From contig DALYLR010000014.1 of NCBI GenBank assembly GCA_031976175.1, positions 13,082-77,081 on the forward strand: a stretch of 64,000 nucleotides of DNA. The letters are read 5' to 3'. The notes under the pieces are model-generated. The model did no database searches, was not told the DNA's origin, and saw only the letters and a list, made by a program, of their open reading frames with translations. Position numbers and translations under genes: made by a program. Shown one piece after another: positions 17,506-27,105 of this stretch. Source of the DNA: DMER01 sp003451645 (GTDB lineage: Bacteria; Pseudomonadota; Alphaproteobacteria; Micropepsales; Micropepsaceae). Every line of letters begins with the position of its first letter. Within the stretch, counting starts at the first letter, position 1.

Positions 17506-20432
17506 TGCGCCTCATGCTGGCTCCATTGGCGGCGGCGGTTGTGCTGATCCTCGGCTCCACTTTGGTGCCAGGGGGATGGGAGCAGGCCTTCATGAAGCTG
17601 CATGACCAAGACTATGCAGCAGCCAAGGCAGACTTTGAAAGCAAGTATGCGCGAGGTCTCGTCACCCGCGACGTTGTGCTCCCCTTGTCAGACCTCTATG
17701 TGCGCAGCGGCGAGGTGGACCGTGCAATAACCGTGCTCCAGGCTTATGCGTCAAGCCATCCCAGCGAACTGGATATCGCCAAACGCCTGCAGGATCTCCT
17801 GGCGGAGGCACAGATCCATGCGGCGGCCAGCGCACAATTGGAACAACTGGCCGCCCGCACCAATGACATCAAAAAGTGGCGTGAAGTGGATCGCCTCCAC
17901 GACATCAATCAGAATACCGAGGGACGTGTCAGAGCGTTGACGGCGCTAGTCAAGAGTGGTGCGGGTACACCAAACGAGTACGCAATCCTGGCAAACCTGC
18001 TGGCTCAAGCGCAAAGGAAGGAAGAAGCGCTAACCGTCAGCTACAACGCCATGCGACGCTGGCAGGAGCGCACCGCGCCTGACATGGTTCAGCTTTTCGC
18101 CGCATTGGCCGCCGATCTCCACCGTACAGATCTCATTAGCTCCACTCTGGTGCCATGGGCCGCCCGAACGCGCATGGTGACCAGCCTTGAAAGTGTCACA
18201 GGCGTCCTCAATGACAAGAAGCTCTTACGACAAAGCCTCTTGTTGGTCGGGAACAGCCTTGCTGTCCGCGAAGGTAGTCCAGCCGCTTTGTATGTCCTGG
18301 CGGAGCTGGAAGCCGCAAGCGGCAATCCTCAAAGCGCATTCACCAGGCTGGACCAATTGAGGGGCCGAAGCACTCTCCCGACAAAGGGCTACGCGCTTTA
18401 CATTACCTTGGCGACAGATTTGGCACACACTGACAAAGCCCTAACCCAGATCGCGGGGGCAGGGCCAGGGTCTTTCACCGAGGCTTTGCTGGCCTATGCG
18501 CTGTCCAAGGCTGATGTGGTCCGTAACCGGGCCGCGCTTGAGGCACTTGAGGCAACAGGTGACGCTGGGCGCCCCATTTTCAGCGCTCGCCTGGCGCTCG
18601 CCCTGGGGCGGGCCGCCCTCGCCAAGCAGCGGACCGAGGAGGCCCTTGCCGCTGCAACGTCGACAATGGATCGTTTGCTCGTTGCCCAATTGCTCTTGGA
18701 TCAGAACCGGGCCGCCGAGATTGCTCCCCATTTGCGTGCCGCGACTGATGGCATCGCCACCCTGCCCGCTAGCGAATTGGCACTGGCTGCACCTCTAGCG
18801 CTCGCCATTCGTGATAAAGCACTGGCGCTGGAAATCGCGGAACAATGGTTGAGCGCCTCGCCAAGTCCCGCGGCACGGATTGCCTGGTCACGGGCTCTGT
18901 CGCTGAATGGCCAAGGGCAAGAAGCACTCGCGGCCCTCGAAAAATTGGCGAACGATGACGATGCCGTGCAAATCGCGCGAATCGAAGCACTCATCGCTTT
19001 CGGAAAAGTCCAGGATGCGGCAGCGCTTCTCTTTGTCCGTGCCGGGAACACATTGCTGCCGGAAACCGCTCGCATGGATGCCATGTATGGGCTCGCGAAT
19101 CTGAAAGAAACACTTGGCACCGTGCCAGAAGCGCTCGTGCCGCGACTTCTGAACGAACTGGGCAATCAAAGCCTGACAACAGCTGGGCGCGATGCCCGCA
19201 TTGCGCTTGTGATCACGGTGGCCCCGCATGCGGCACTCCCGTTGCTCAAGGCCGCAAACCAAGCTGACTTTTCGCGCTACGCCTATCGCAATCTTGAAGG
19301 TTTGAAGCAGCGCGGACTGACGGCTGAGAGGCAGCAATTCTTGCTGTTCGCCGCGCAGCACGCCAAAGACCGCAAGCTTCAGGACGATTTCCTCTTTGAG
19401 CTGATGAAATCACCGGTGCCTGAAATCCTACCGCTCCTGGAGGCGCGCGCGCGCAGTGGCGACCTTCGCTGGTTCTATGCCTATGATGATGCCCTCAAAC
19501 GGCTTGGCGCACGGACACAGCGCGCGCAGGCGCTCGTTGAATTTTCCTCGTCTTCGGGTGCAACTCCCGAATTACGGCGCCAAATCGCCTTTCAATTGCT
19601 TGAACTGGGCGCACACGCGCAGGCCCGATCAATATTTCTCGCCCTCTCCGCGCATGCTGCGCCCACGTCAAAGGATGTTCAGCAGTTGCTGTTCCTTTGG
19701 GGGCCGCGTCCGCCTGAGGAGGGTATTGCCTGGCTTCTGGCCCGCGCCCACAACGCCGCTGACGCCGAGCGTGCTGCCTGGGCCGCCCACTTATTGAATG
19801 TTGGGGCGGCAAAGCAAGCCCGTGACGTATGCGAAAATTCAGGAGGCGCGCGCAACGAGCAGTGCGTGGAGCCCCTGGCCCGTGCCTATAGTCAGACCAA
19901 GGACAAGAAAGCTCTGAGGCGCCTGCTTCAACAATACGCTCAGGCGCAGTCTCCTAAGGCCGCAGCTTCCCTCGCCCACGCAGCCGCTGCCTTGGAACTG
20001 CATGGCATCGCCCGTGACCTCTTTCAATCGCAGATACCACAAACACCCGCCAATCTGGCGCTGGCCGCCCGCTCCGCTCTTGCAGACAATGACGCAAAAG
20101 GCGCATTGGACCTCTTTGTGAAAGCGCGACGATTGGGGCCAATTCGTCCCGAGGATACATTCTACGAGGCCGAGGCACTGTCTGCGGCCAAACTGCGCAA
20201 TCAAGCGCAAGCCGCGTTCCGGACCTTCATTGATCGCACGAATGACGCAAACGACCCTGAGATTCGCAGGCTTAGGGTAATAGCATTGACGCGCGCCGGT
20301 ATGCACGGCGACGCACAGATCGTAGTCGCTCGAGAGAAGACCGAACGCGGGACGGACTTCCGCAACGATCACGCGCAAGCCCTGCTGGACCAGGGGGAAA
20401 CAGAGCGAGCAGCCGCCTTGCTCGGTTACTGA
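17505..20432 (+). CDS. pelB: PelB N-terminal half: membrane-anchored TPR scaffold
   Basis: A 975-residue protein with one N-terminal membrane segment (MLAPLAAAVVLILGSTLVPGG) followed almost entirely by helical tetratricopeptide-type repeats (for example LYVRSGEVDRAITVLQAYASSHPSE). This corresponds to the TPR part of PelB, which in Pseudomonas spans the periplasm and docks PelA. The barrel is not present here; it is encoded by the next gene. GGAGG at 17490-17494 serves ATG 17505, which overlaps the pelA stop; GTG 17502 is an alternative. The assignment rests on position in a pel operon and architecture, because TPR sequence itself is poorly diagnostic. Confidence 0.75.
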   Translation: MRLMLAPLAAAVVLILGSTLVPGGWEQAFMKLHDQDYAAAKADFESKYARGLVTRDVVLPLSDLYVRSGEVDRAITVLQAYASSHPSELDIAKRLQDLLAEAQIHAAASAQLEQLAARTNDIKKWREVDRLHDINQNTEGRVRALTALVKSGAGTPNEYAILANLLAQAQRKEEALTVSYNAMRRWQERTAPDMVQLFAALAADLHRTDLISSTLVPWAARTRMVTSLESVTGVLNDKKLLRQSLLLVGNSLAVREGSPAALYVLAELEAASGNPQSAFTRLDQLRGRSTLPTKGYALYITLATDLAHTDKALTQIAGAGPGSFTEALLAYALSKADVVRNRAALEALEATGDAGRPIFSARLALALGRAALAKQRTEEALAAATSTMDRLLVAQLLLDQNRAAEIAPHLRAATDGIATLPASELALAAPLALAIRDKALALEIAEQWLSASPSPAARIAWSRALSLNGQGQEALAALEKLANDDDAVQIARIEALIAFGKVQDAAALLFVRAGNTLLPETARMDAMYGLANLKETLGTVPEALVPRLLNELGNQSLTTAGRDARIALVITVAPHAALPLLKAANQADFSRYAYRNLEGLKQRGLTAERQQFLLFAAQHAKDRKLQDDFLFELMKSPVPEILPLLEARARSGDLRWFYAYDDALKRLGARTQRAQALVEFSSSSGATPELRRQIAFQLLELGAHAQARSIFLALSAHAAPTSKDVQQLLFLWGPRPPEEGIAWLLARAHNAADAERAAWAAHLLNVGAAKQARDVCENSGGARNEQCVEPLARAYSQTKDKKALRRLLQQYAQAQSPKAAASLAHAAAALELHGIARDLFQSQIPQTPANLALAARSALADNDAKGALDLFVKARRLGPIRPEDTFYEAEALSAAKLRNQAQAAFRTFIDRTNDANDPEIRRLRVIALTRAGMHGDAQIVVAREKTERGTDFRNDHAQALLDQGETERAAALLGY

Positions 20433-20516
20433 CCCCTTAACGGTCTTAACATTTGATTATCCAATTCCCGGCACAACAGCACGGTGCATTATTAACGTCT
20501 TGCTGGCCTGTGTCGT

Positions 20517-22151
20517 ATGCGAAGCCAAGCCGTTCTGGGGATTTGGGTGTTGACCATTGCCTGTGCCGGCTTTCCGGCGCCAGTGGCAGCCGCAGACCTG
20601 CGCAAGAATAATCCCGCGTCAGCCCAGTCACCGGGTCAATCCATGACAGCCGAAGCCACGTCGGGCGCTGCGGTCATTCAATTCCAAGGCTTAAATCTTG
20701 AGCGCGCTGAAGGTGGCTCAAGTCCTGAAGAGACGGTTCTTCGGTTCAAGCAGCCCACGGACCCAAAGCTCGCGGAAGACCTCGCAAAGATACTGCCGGG
20801 TTGGATCGATTATGCGTCCACGGGCTATGATAGCCTCCTGATCCGCGCGAAGCGCAAGGCATCGTATGCGGTCACAGAGACACCTGATGGCTTCACACTC
20901 AGGCTCACTTGGGCAGTCGACGCAAATGAGGTCACACGTACAAACCTGCAACGCCTGCGCTTTCTCATCGCGACAAGGCAGCCAGATAAGGCGCGCGGAA
21001 TCTTGAACGATTTGCGCCGCCGTTCCGTAGAGCCAGATGTGCTTGATCGTCTGGAAGCGGATATTCTTTTGACGGAGAATGATCCAGCGGCGGCACTTGA
21101 GCGGCTTGATGCGCTGGCGATGTCCGACCCTGATGATAAGGCGCTCTTGCGAGCGCGCAGTGATTTGCGCTTGCGCCTGAGAAGTCATGTTGAAGTCAAT
21201 GCACGCCATCAGTCTATAAAGCAGGGCGACCGTCAATCGCATCTGCGCATCGCTACGGAGTCTGCGACCAGCCTCCGTGGGCGGATCACCGCACAGATAG
21301 AGACCGTCCACCTGAAAGACGATGTCCTGCTTCGGACAGATGGAGCGGCAGGCAAATTCGACAGCACGAGATCCCGGATCGCGATCGGTTTCGCACAGGA
21401 TCAAGGTGCAGGCCGGGAATGGCGGGCGAGCTTGGCCGCGGGACCTGGAACCATCGGCGCGCGTGTCCAGTACCAGTGGCACTTGCCGCAATCGCATTGG
21501 CGCCTGCGCTTAGGTCTTCAAGAACCAAACTGGGACCTGACCGAGGGCATAGCTTACCGTGGACGCCGTGATTCCGCCGAAGCCTCGCTTGAGGTGGGTC
21601 AGCACACGCCTTGGTTCGCTAATCTGGGACTTCGCCTCAATCGTTATGGTGTCGACAAGGTTGACGATGCTGCTTCGAGCCTCTCGCTCTTTGGCGGAGC
21701 GCGATACACCCTTCGCACAGGAGATGACGCCGCTCTTTATGCGGACTATACGCTGGATGCGGAGTACCTGCTGTCTCAGGAAGTCCTCACAGACAGTCTT
21801 GGGGGTAGTTACGCGCCATGGCCACTTAGCGAGCGCGAGATTCATAGCCTCTCTGCGGGTTTGGTCTGGTCCATTGAGGAGACCATGAAGGCAGAAGCAA
21901 CGCTTGGCTATGCCCATGACCGCTTCGGCGAAGGCGGCATTTTTGCGCGCGCCAATTTCTCCATGCCGGTCGATGACCACTGGGAAGTGAGTGCCCATGC
22001 GTCCTACGCAGAGATCAATTCACGCAGCCAATCGGGCGGCGGCGGCGCGCTGACCAGCTTCGGTCTGGACCTCCTATACAGGTTTGATACGGGCGGCTTT
22101 GGCGCCACAGAAATTGCTCAGCGCGCTGACTTTGGAAAGGCTTTGCCATGA
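20517..22151 (+). CDS. PelB C-terminal half: outer-membrane beta-barrel with extra N-terminal domain
   Basis: A 544-residue outer-membrane protein. Residues 1-26 are a signal peptide (ending PVAAA). Residues about 50-130 form a small beta-rich domain (VIQFQGLNLERAEGG, LLIRAKRKASYAV, GFTLRLTW) reminiscent of AMIN/secretin-associated modules. Residues 145-225 are helical and TPR-like. From about 228 onward, alternating strands such as RGRITAQIETVHLKDD and HSLSAGLVWSIEETMKAEATLGY indicate a barrel of about 310 residues, the size of the PelB export pore. Strand FGLDLLYRF lies about 20 residues before the end. It overlaps pelD by ATGA. No clear Shine-Dalgarno precedes ATG 20517. Confidence 0.72.
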   Translation: MRSQAVLGIWVLTIACAGFPAPVAAADLRKNNPASAQSPGQSMTAEATSGAAVIQFQGLNLERAEGGSSPEETVLRFKQPTDPKLAEDLAKILPGWIDYASTGYDSLLIRAKRKASYAVTETPDGFTLRLTWAVDANEVTRTNLQRLRFLIATRQPDKARGILNDLRRRSVEPDVLDRLEADILLTENDPAAALERLDALAMSDPDDKALLRARSDLRLRLRSHVEVNARHQSIKQGDRQSHLRIATESATSLRGRITAQIETVHLKDDVLLRTDGAAGKFDSTRSRIAIGFAQDQGAGREWRASLAAGPGTIGARVQYQWHLPQSHWRLRLGLQEPNWDLTEGIAYRGRRDSAEASLEVGQHTPWFANLGLRLNRYGVDKVDDAASSLSLFGGARYTLRTGDDAALYADYTLDAEYLLSQEVLTDSLGGSYAPWPLSEREIHSLSAGLVWSIEETMKAEATLGYAHDRFGEGGIFARANFSMPVDDHWEVSAHASYAEINSRSQSGGGGALTSFGLDLLYRFDTGGFGATEIAQRADFGKALP

Positions 22152-23128
22152 CAATTGCAGGGCTTCGAATTACCGCCCTTGCGGAATCGATCATCTTGCT
22201 GGGACTGCTCTTGGCGATTGATCGTTTTGTTGGTGCAGGCGACCAGTTCTTCCATGTTCAGCCTCATCCTTTTTGGATTGTGGTGTTATTGGTGTCCGCC
22301 CAATACGGCGTGTACGAAGGTCTGGTCGCGGCGTTGCTGGCATCTGCGGCATTGGTTCTTCCCTCCGTACCAGGATTACAGTTTGGCGAAGACTATTTCG
22401 ATCACTGGTTCAAAATTGGGCTCAATCCTGCCATGTGGCTGGGTGCAGCCTTGGTAATTGGTGAGCTGCGCTCTGCGGCCGACCGCCGCTCGGCTCAACT
22501 GGACTTGCGATTGAGCAATGCCGAGCGCCGGGAGCGTTACCTCGCGGATGCCGCAGAGCGCTTGGCCCTCGCAAACCGCGCGCTGGAAAACCGCGTGGCC
22601 GGCCAATTGCAAACGGTTGCCAAGCTCTATGAGGCAGCCAAATCCGTTGAACGTCTTGGACCTGGCGATGTGCTGCTTGGCATATGTGGCCTGGTGCAAG
22701 CAGGTCTCAATCCTCAGAAATTCTCCGTATACCTCTTGAATGGCAATAGCCTCGAAGCTGTCATCAACGAAGGTTGGACCGACACGGACGACTTCCGCAG
22801 GGTTTATGACTCCGCCTCTCCGCTCTTTCAAGCCATCCTCGTTCATGAGCGACGGCTCAATGCCGCGTTGCCACAAGACGCGCTTATCCTAGAAGAACAA
22901 GCCCTTTTGGCAGGACCAATTAAAGCTGCGGAGACCGGACAGGTGGTCGGTATGCTGAAGATCGAGGCGATGGATTCACTCGAATTCAACAAGACTGCGA
23001 TTGAAAACTTCCGTGTGGTCTGTGAGTGGATTGGCTCAGCCTACGGCCGCGCACGGATGTTTGAGCAGGTTTCGAACGAAGCTGCCAGAGGGGTTCACGG
23101 CTCCAATCCACTGTCGTTGGCATCATGA
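22148..23128 (+). CDS. pelD: PelD-like inner-membrane protein, GAF domain only
   Basis: A 326-residue protein in the pelD position. Residues 8-105 hold about four membrane helices (AESIILLGLLLAIDRFV; FWIVVLLVSAQYGVYEGLVA; AALLASAALVLPSV; MWLGAALVIGE). Residues 107-165 are a coiled coil, and residues about 165-308 are a GAF-like domain (LYEAAKSVERLGPGDVLLGI to ENFRVVCEWIGSAYGRARMF). In Pseudomonas PelD the GAF is followed by a degenerate GGDEF domain that binds c-di-GMP through an RxxD site. Here the protein ends at the GAF, so that domain is missing. The start overlaps the barrel gene and the stop overlaps pelE, both as ATGA, indicating translational coupling. Confidence 0.8.
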   Translation: MTIAGLRITALAESIILLGLLLAIDRFVGAGDQFFHVQPHPFWIVVLLVSAQYGVYEGLVAALLASAALVLPSVPGLQFGEDYFDHWFKIGLNPAMWLGAALVIGELRSAADRRSAQLDLRLSNAERRERYLADAAERLALANRALENRVAGQLQTVAKLYEAAKSVERLGPGDVLLGICGLVQAGLNPQKFSVYLLNGNSLEAVINEGWTDTDDFRRVYDSASPLFQAILVHERRLNAALPQDALILEEQALLAGPIKAAETGQVVGMLKIEAMDSLEFNKTAIENFRVVCEWIGSAYGRARMFEQVSNEAARGVHGSNPLSLAS

Positions 23129-24189
23129 CCGAGGCCAGTACCGCTCTGACCCGCATGGACGGCCGCGAACCCTTGTGGCGCGATGCATTAACTGCATCAG
23201 CGGTTACCCTCATTTTGTTGGCGGCGGCCTATGGTGCGGTGCAGACCGGAAGCTTGCTCATTTATTGGCTGCCCCACGCCGTGGTTTCCCTCGTCCTCGT
23301 TGCGATGATCTGCATAGTGAAGCCCGTCCCGCGGCGTCAGGCAGCACTGCTTGTGATCTGCGTTCCAGCACTGGGCCCTTTCGGAGCTGCAGGTTGTCTC
23401 ATTTGCATCGCGGCCGAGGCTTCCTTCCGCAACCATGCGCGCGGCTTTTTGGAGTGGTACGCAGAGCTCTTTCCTGATGAAGAGAGCGAACGGGCGGACG
23501 TCCTTCTGCGGCGTTTGCTGGCGGGCGGCGATCCTGCCCATGGTGCCTCAGAACTCGCGTCGTTTGCGGATGTCATGGAGCATGGTTCAATCGAGCAGAA
23601 GCAGGCCTTGGCAGCCTTGATCGCCAGACGTTTCTCGCCAGCCTTTGCGCCGGCTTTGCGGCGCGCGCTCGAAGACCCCGTCCCCGCTGTCCGGGTTCAA
23701 GCGGCGGCTGCAGCCGCCGCGATCGAGGCCCGCTTTGCCGCACGCACAATGGCACTGCAAAGAGAGGCCCTGCGAGCTGGCGATGCGCCGGACACTCTCA
23801 GGCGTTTGGGACACCTGCATGCCGAGATTGCGGCCTCTGGCCTCTTGGAAGAGGCGCGCGCCGCCGCGGCACGTGCGCAAGCGCTGGACTGCTTTCACGC
23901 CGTATTGGCCGCAAATGCCAGTGACGGCGAGGCCCTGCTTGCCGCAGGTGAACTGCACCTTGCAAACGCAGAACCCAATTTGGCGGCCGTAAAACTGCTT
24001 CGCGCGCTCGAATTGAACGGAGTGTCTGTCAGGGCGGCGGAGCTTCTTATTGAGGCGTTGCTCAAAGAACGCCGTTTCAAGGAATTGCGAACCTTCGCCA
24101 TACATTGGCAAAAGAAATTGCCTCCGCACGAGCCCAGATCGGCACGCCTCAGAGCGGCGCTGCAGACTTGGGCGGAAACCGCAGCATGA
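23125..24189 (+). CDS. pelE: PelE-like membrane protein with TPR/HEAT-like helices
   Basis: A 354-residue inner-membrane protein in the pelE position. Helices ALTASAVTLILLAAAYGAV, YWLPHAVVSLVLVAMICIV and AALLVICVPALGPFGAAG form the N-terminal membrane part, followed by a helical cytosolic region. The latter includes a HEAT-like turn (ALRRALEDPVPAVRVQAAAAAAAIEA is split across two helices) and TPR-like units (LLAAGELHLANAEPNLAAVK). PelE with PelD and PelG makes the membrane platform for the polymerase PelF. Both ends overlap neighbouring genes by ATGA. Sequence is alanine-rich, so family membership rests mainly on order and topology. Confidence 0.75.
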   Translation: MTEASTALTRMDGREPLWRDALTASAVTLILLAAAYGAVQTGSLLIYWLPHAVVSLVLVAMICIVKPVPRRQAALLVICVPALGPFGAAGCLICIAAEASFRNHARGFLEWYAELFPDEESERADVLLRRLLAGGDPAHGASELASFADVMEHGSIEQKQALAALIARRFSPAFAPALRRALEDPVPAVRVQAAAAAAAIEARFAARTMALQREALRAGDAPDTLRRLGHLHAEIAASGLLEEARAAAARAQALDCFHAVLAANASDGEALLAAGELHLANAEPNLAAVKLLRALELNGVSVRAAELLIEALLKERRFKELRTFAIHWQKKLPPHEPRSARLRAALQTWAETAA

Positions 24190-25706
24190 CCAATTCATAC
24201 CCGAAAAGCACGCCAATTGCCGACATTTGCTTACTCTTGGAAGGGACCTATCCCTATGTTCTGGGTGGTGTGTCTTCATGGGTGCACGATCTGATTCAGG
24301 CACAGGCGCCGAAAACCTTCGCGCTGGTTTCCATCGTCCCGGACGATAGTCCACGCAAGCCTGTCTTCCAGGTTCCCGCAAATGTTGTCGCGTGGACGCA
24401 TATATCGCTGAAGACCCTGCCCGATGCTCAATACCGCACTCAGGGTACGGATAATCTGCCGCAACGTCTTGCCCCGGCTCTGAATGATATGTTGCAGGGC
24501 GGCGGGCTGGCAGAGTTCTTCGAGGTCTTGCGGATATTGACTCCCTTCCGTGGACAACTGGGTCAAGCGGTGCTGCTGGACTCACCCGCTGCCTGGCAAG
24601 CTCTCATGGAGATGTATGGCAACGGCTATGATCACACATCATTCATCGATTACTTTTGGACCTGGCGGGCCTTGTTGACGGGCTTTTATGCAACCGCGCT
24701 CGCGGACCTGCCGCCCGCCAAGTGCTATCATGCGATCTCTACCGGCTATGCAGGTCTGCTGGCGGCGCGGGCGACCATTGAGACTGGCCGTCCCGCGCTA
24801 TTAACCGAACATGGAATTTACACGAACGAACGCCGGATCGAGATTTCTCTTGCCGATTGGCTGCATGATCCTGGCTCACTGTCTTTGGGCGCAGAGGTTC
24901 AGTTGAAGGGGCTGAAAGCGCTCTGGATCAGCGCTTTCAGTGCCTATGCGCGCATAACTTATGAAGGATGCGAGGCGATCACCACCTTGTACCGCGGCAA
25001 TCAGGATATGCAGCGGCGCGATGGTGCGCCTGCGGAACGGCTGACAATCATACCCAATGGCGTGAACTATGCGCGCTTCAGCGCCCTGCCGCGCGCGCCG
25101 GCAGAAAGGCCTACGATTGCGCTCATTGGCCGTGTCGTACCGATCAAGGATATCAAGACATTTATCCGCACAGCCGCCATTCTGCGGCAAGACATACCGG
25201 CGCTCCGTGCCCTGATCATGGGGCCGGATGACGAAGACCCAGACTACGCGAAAGAATGCCGTGCACTGGTGCAGCATCTCAATGTTCAGGACACGGTGCA
25301 TCTTACTGGCCGCGTCAAGCTGGATGACTACTTGCCGCAGATCGATGTGAACGTGCTCACCTCCGTCTCGGAGGCACAGCCCCTTGTAGTGCTCGAGGCG
25401 GGCGCCGCCGGTGTTCCTTCAGTGTCCACCGATGTGGGCTGCTGCCGGGAACTGATCCTGGGCAACCCGGACGAGCGCCCCCATTTCGGGCCTGGCGGCG
25501 CGATCGTCCCGGTCGCCAGTCCGATTGCAACCGCAAGCGCACTGAAGACCCTGTTGCAAGATCGGGACGCACTTATCCGTGCTGGCAGGGCGCTGCAGGC
25601 GCGCGTCAAGGCCCACTACAACAAGCCTGACATCGACCGGCGCTATGCGGAACTGTATGATCGCGCGCTTGCGCAACAATCAGAGCCAATACTCTTGGCG
25701 GGGTAA
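24186..25706 (+). CDS. pelF: PelF, cytosolic GT4 glycosyltransferase (Pel polymerase)
   Basis: A 506-residue glycosyltransferase, essentially the length of Pseudomonas PelF (about 507). The N-terminal signature LLEGTYPYVLGGVSSWVHDLI is characteristic of PelF. The GT4 C-terminal half shows IPNGVNYARF, ALIGRVVPIKDIKTFI, LTGRVKLDDYLPQIDV and the nucleotide-sugar site EAQPLVVLEAGAAGVPSVSTD. It uses UDP-N-acetylhexosamine to build the Pel chain in the cytosol at the PelDEG complex (known for the family). ATG 24186 overlaps the pelE stop, and pelG follows four bases after its stop. This is the clearest anchor for calling the locus pel. Confidence 0.95.
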   Translation: MTNSYPKSTPIADICLLLEGTYPYVLGGVSSWVHDLIQAQAPKTFALVSIVPDDSPRKPVFQVPANVVAWTHISLKTLPDAQYRTQGTDNLPQRLAPALNDMLQGGGLAEFFEVLRILTPFRGQLGQAVLLDSPAAWQALMEMYGNGYDHTSFIDYFWTWRALLTGFYATALADLPPAKCYHAISTGYAGLLAARATIETGRPALLTEHGIYTNERRIEISLADWLHDPGSLSLGAEVQLKGLKALWISAFSAYARITYEGCEAITTLYRGNQDMQRRDGAPAERLTIIPNGVNYARFSALPRAPAERPTIALIGRVVPIKDIKTFIRTAAILRQDIPALRALIMGPDDEDPDYAKECRALVQHLNVQDTVHLTGRVKLDDYLPQIDVNVLTSVSEAQPLVVLEAGAAGVPSVSTDVGCCRELILGNPDERPHFGPGGAIVPVASPIATASALKTLLQDRDALIRAGRALQARVKAHYNKPDIDRRYAELYDRALAQQSEPILLAG

Positions 25707-25710
25707 AGAT

Positions 25711-27105
25711 ATGGCGGGTATTGGTTTTGCGCTGAAGCGCCTCGCGGACAAGCGGACATTAGGGTCGTCTGCCGCCGCCCTCACGATTTCGATGGTGGTC
25801 AGCGTCGGGCCATGGGTCATGACTGTGCTGGCCGTCGCTACGCTCTACGCGCTTGCGGCCCCGCGGGTGGGATTGGATGTATTGTATGAGTTCCGGACCG
25901 CGCTGATCTACAATTTTGCCTTGACACTCGTTGCAACTGGGCCGGTCGTCATGGTGACCACGCGTCTTTTGGCGGACCGCATCTATGCCAAAGATGTGAG
26001 CGCGGCGCCGGGTGTGCTAATTGCGGCAATCGGTTTGGTCCTCCTTTTTCTGACCCCATTGGCTGCGGCACTTTACATAGGCTATGCGGATCTATCTTGG
26101 CCGATGCGTATCGCGTCGATCGTGAATTTCAATCTTGTGGCGCTGTTGTGGATCGCCACCGTTTTTCTGACGGCGCTCAAGGATTACCTGACAGTCACCT
26201 TCGCCTTCGCGCTTGGCTTGGCCGTGTCTGCTGGGTCCGGCCTTCTCTTGTCCACGTGGGGACCTGCTGGGCTCATGTGCGGTTTCTCGCTAGGGCTCGC
26301 GTTGGCCCTATTTTTGATCCTGGCACGGACATTCGCAGAGTACCCCGCCCCACTTTCAGGCTGGCGGGAGTTGTTCGTGTATCTGCGGCGCTATCCCACG
26401 TTGGCTGCCTCCGGATTGGTTTACAACGCCGCCATTTGGGCCGACAAATGGGTCATGTGGTCGGCGCCCGAGGCGGTGTGGCCCAGTTCGGGCCTTGTGA
26501 GCTACCCGGCCTATGACGGGGCAATGTTCTTTGCGCAGTTGACGCTGATACCAGCTTTTGCCGTCTTCGTCCTTTCGGTCGAGACAAACTTCTTTGACAC
26601 CTACCGTCGCTTTTACAGGACCATTGATGCTCATGGCTCGCTTGAGCGGATCAAGCAAGCCCATCAAGACATGCTACAGACGCTGTCCCACATCGCGTGG
26701 CGCATTATTGTTCTGCAGACTTGCATAGCACTGTTTGCAATTCTTTTGACGCCAGGTCTCGCTCATCTAACCGGCCTGCATGGGCAGCAATTCGGCATAT
26801 TCCGGTTTGGGGTTCTGGGCAGCCTCTTCCACGCGTTGTTTCTCTTCGCATCAATAGGCCTTGCCTATTTCGACTTGCGGCGCCAGGTCTTGCAGGCGCA
26901 AGTTTTGTTCCTTGTGCTGAACGCGGGCGCGACCATGGTCACACTCTATCTCGGCTTCGCTTGGTACGGCTATGGCTACTTTGCGGCGACCACCTTGGCT
27001 TTTGCCTATGTGTCGGTGTTGCTGACAACCGAGGTGAGACGCCTGCCCTATCTCACCTTCATCCTGAACAACCCTGCACTAAAGATGACGAGACCGGCGT
27101 CATAG
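25711..27105 (+). CDS. pelG: PelG, polytopic inner-membrane transporter of the Pel system
   Basis: A 464-residue protein with about twelve membrane helices. The N-terminus MAGIGFALKRLADKRTL followed by ALTISMVVSVGPWVMTV is the PelG family hallmark. PelG belongs to the MOP flippase superfamily and is thought to move the growing Pel polymer across the inner membrane with PelD and PelE. Length is close to the Pseudomonas protein (456). It is the last gene of the operon; its stop overlaps by six bases the stop of the convergent glutamine-synthetase-like gene, leaving no room for a separate terminator. Confidence 0.93.
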   Translation: MAGIGFALKRLADKRTLGSSAAALTISMVVSVGPWVMTVLAVATLYALAAPRVGLDVLYEFRTALIYNFALTLVATGPVVMVTTRLLADRIYAKDVSAAPGVLIAAIGLVLLFLTPLAAALYIGYADLSWPMRIASIVNFNLVALLWIATVFLTALKDYLTVTFAFALGLAVSAGSGLLLSTWGPAGLMCGFSLGLALALFLILARTFAEYPAPLSGWRELFVYLRRYPTLAASGLVYNAAIWADKWVMWSAPEAVWPSSGLVSYPAYDGAMFFAQLTLIPAFAVFVLSVETNFFDTYRRFYRTIDAHGSLERIKQAHQDMLQTLSHIAWRIIVLQTCIALFAILLTPGLAHLTGLHGQQFGIFRFGVLGSLFHALFLFASIGLAYFDLRRQVLQAQVLFLVLNAGATMVTLYLGFAWYGYGYFAATTLAFAYVSVLLTTEVRRLPYLTFILNNPALKMTRPAS

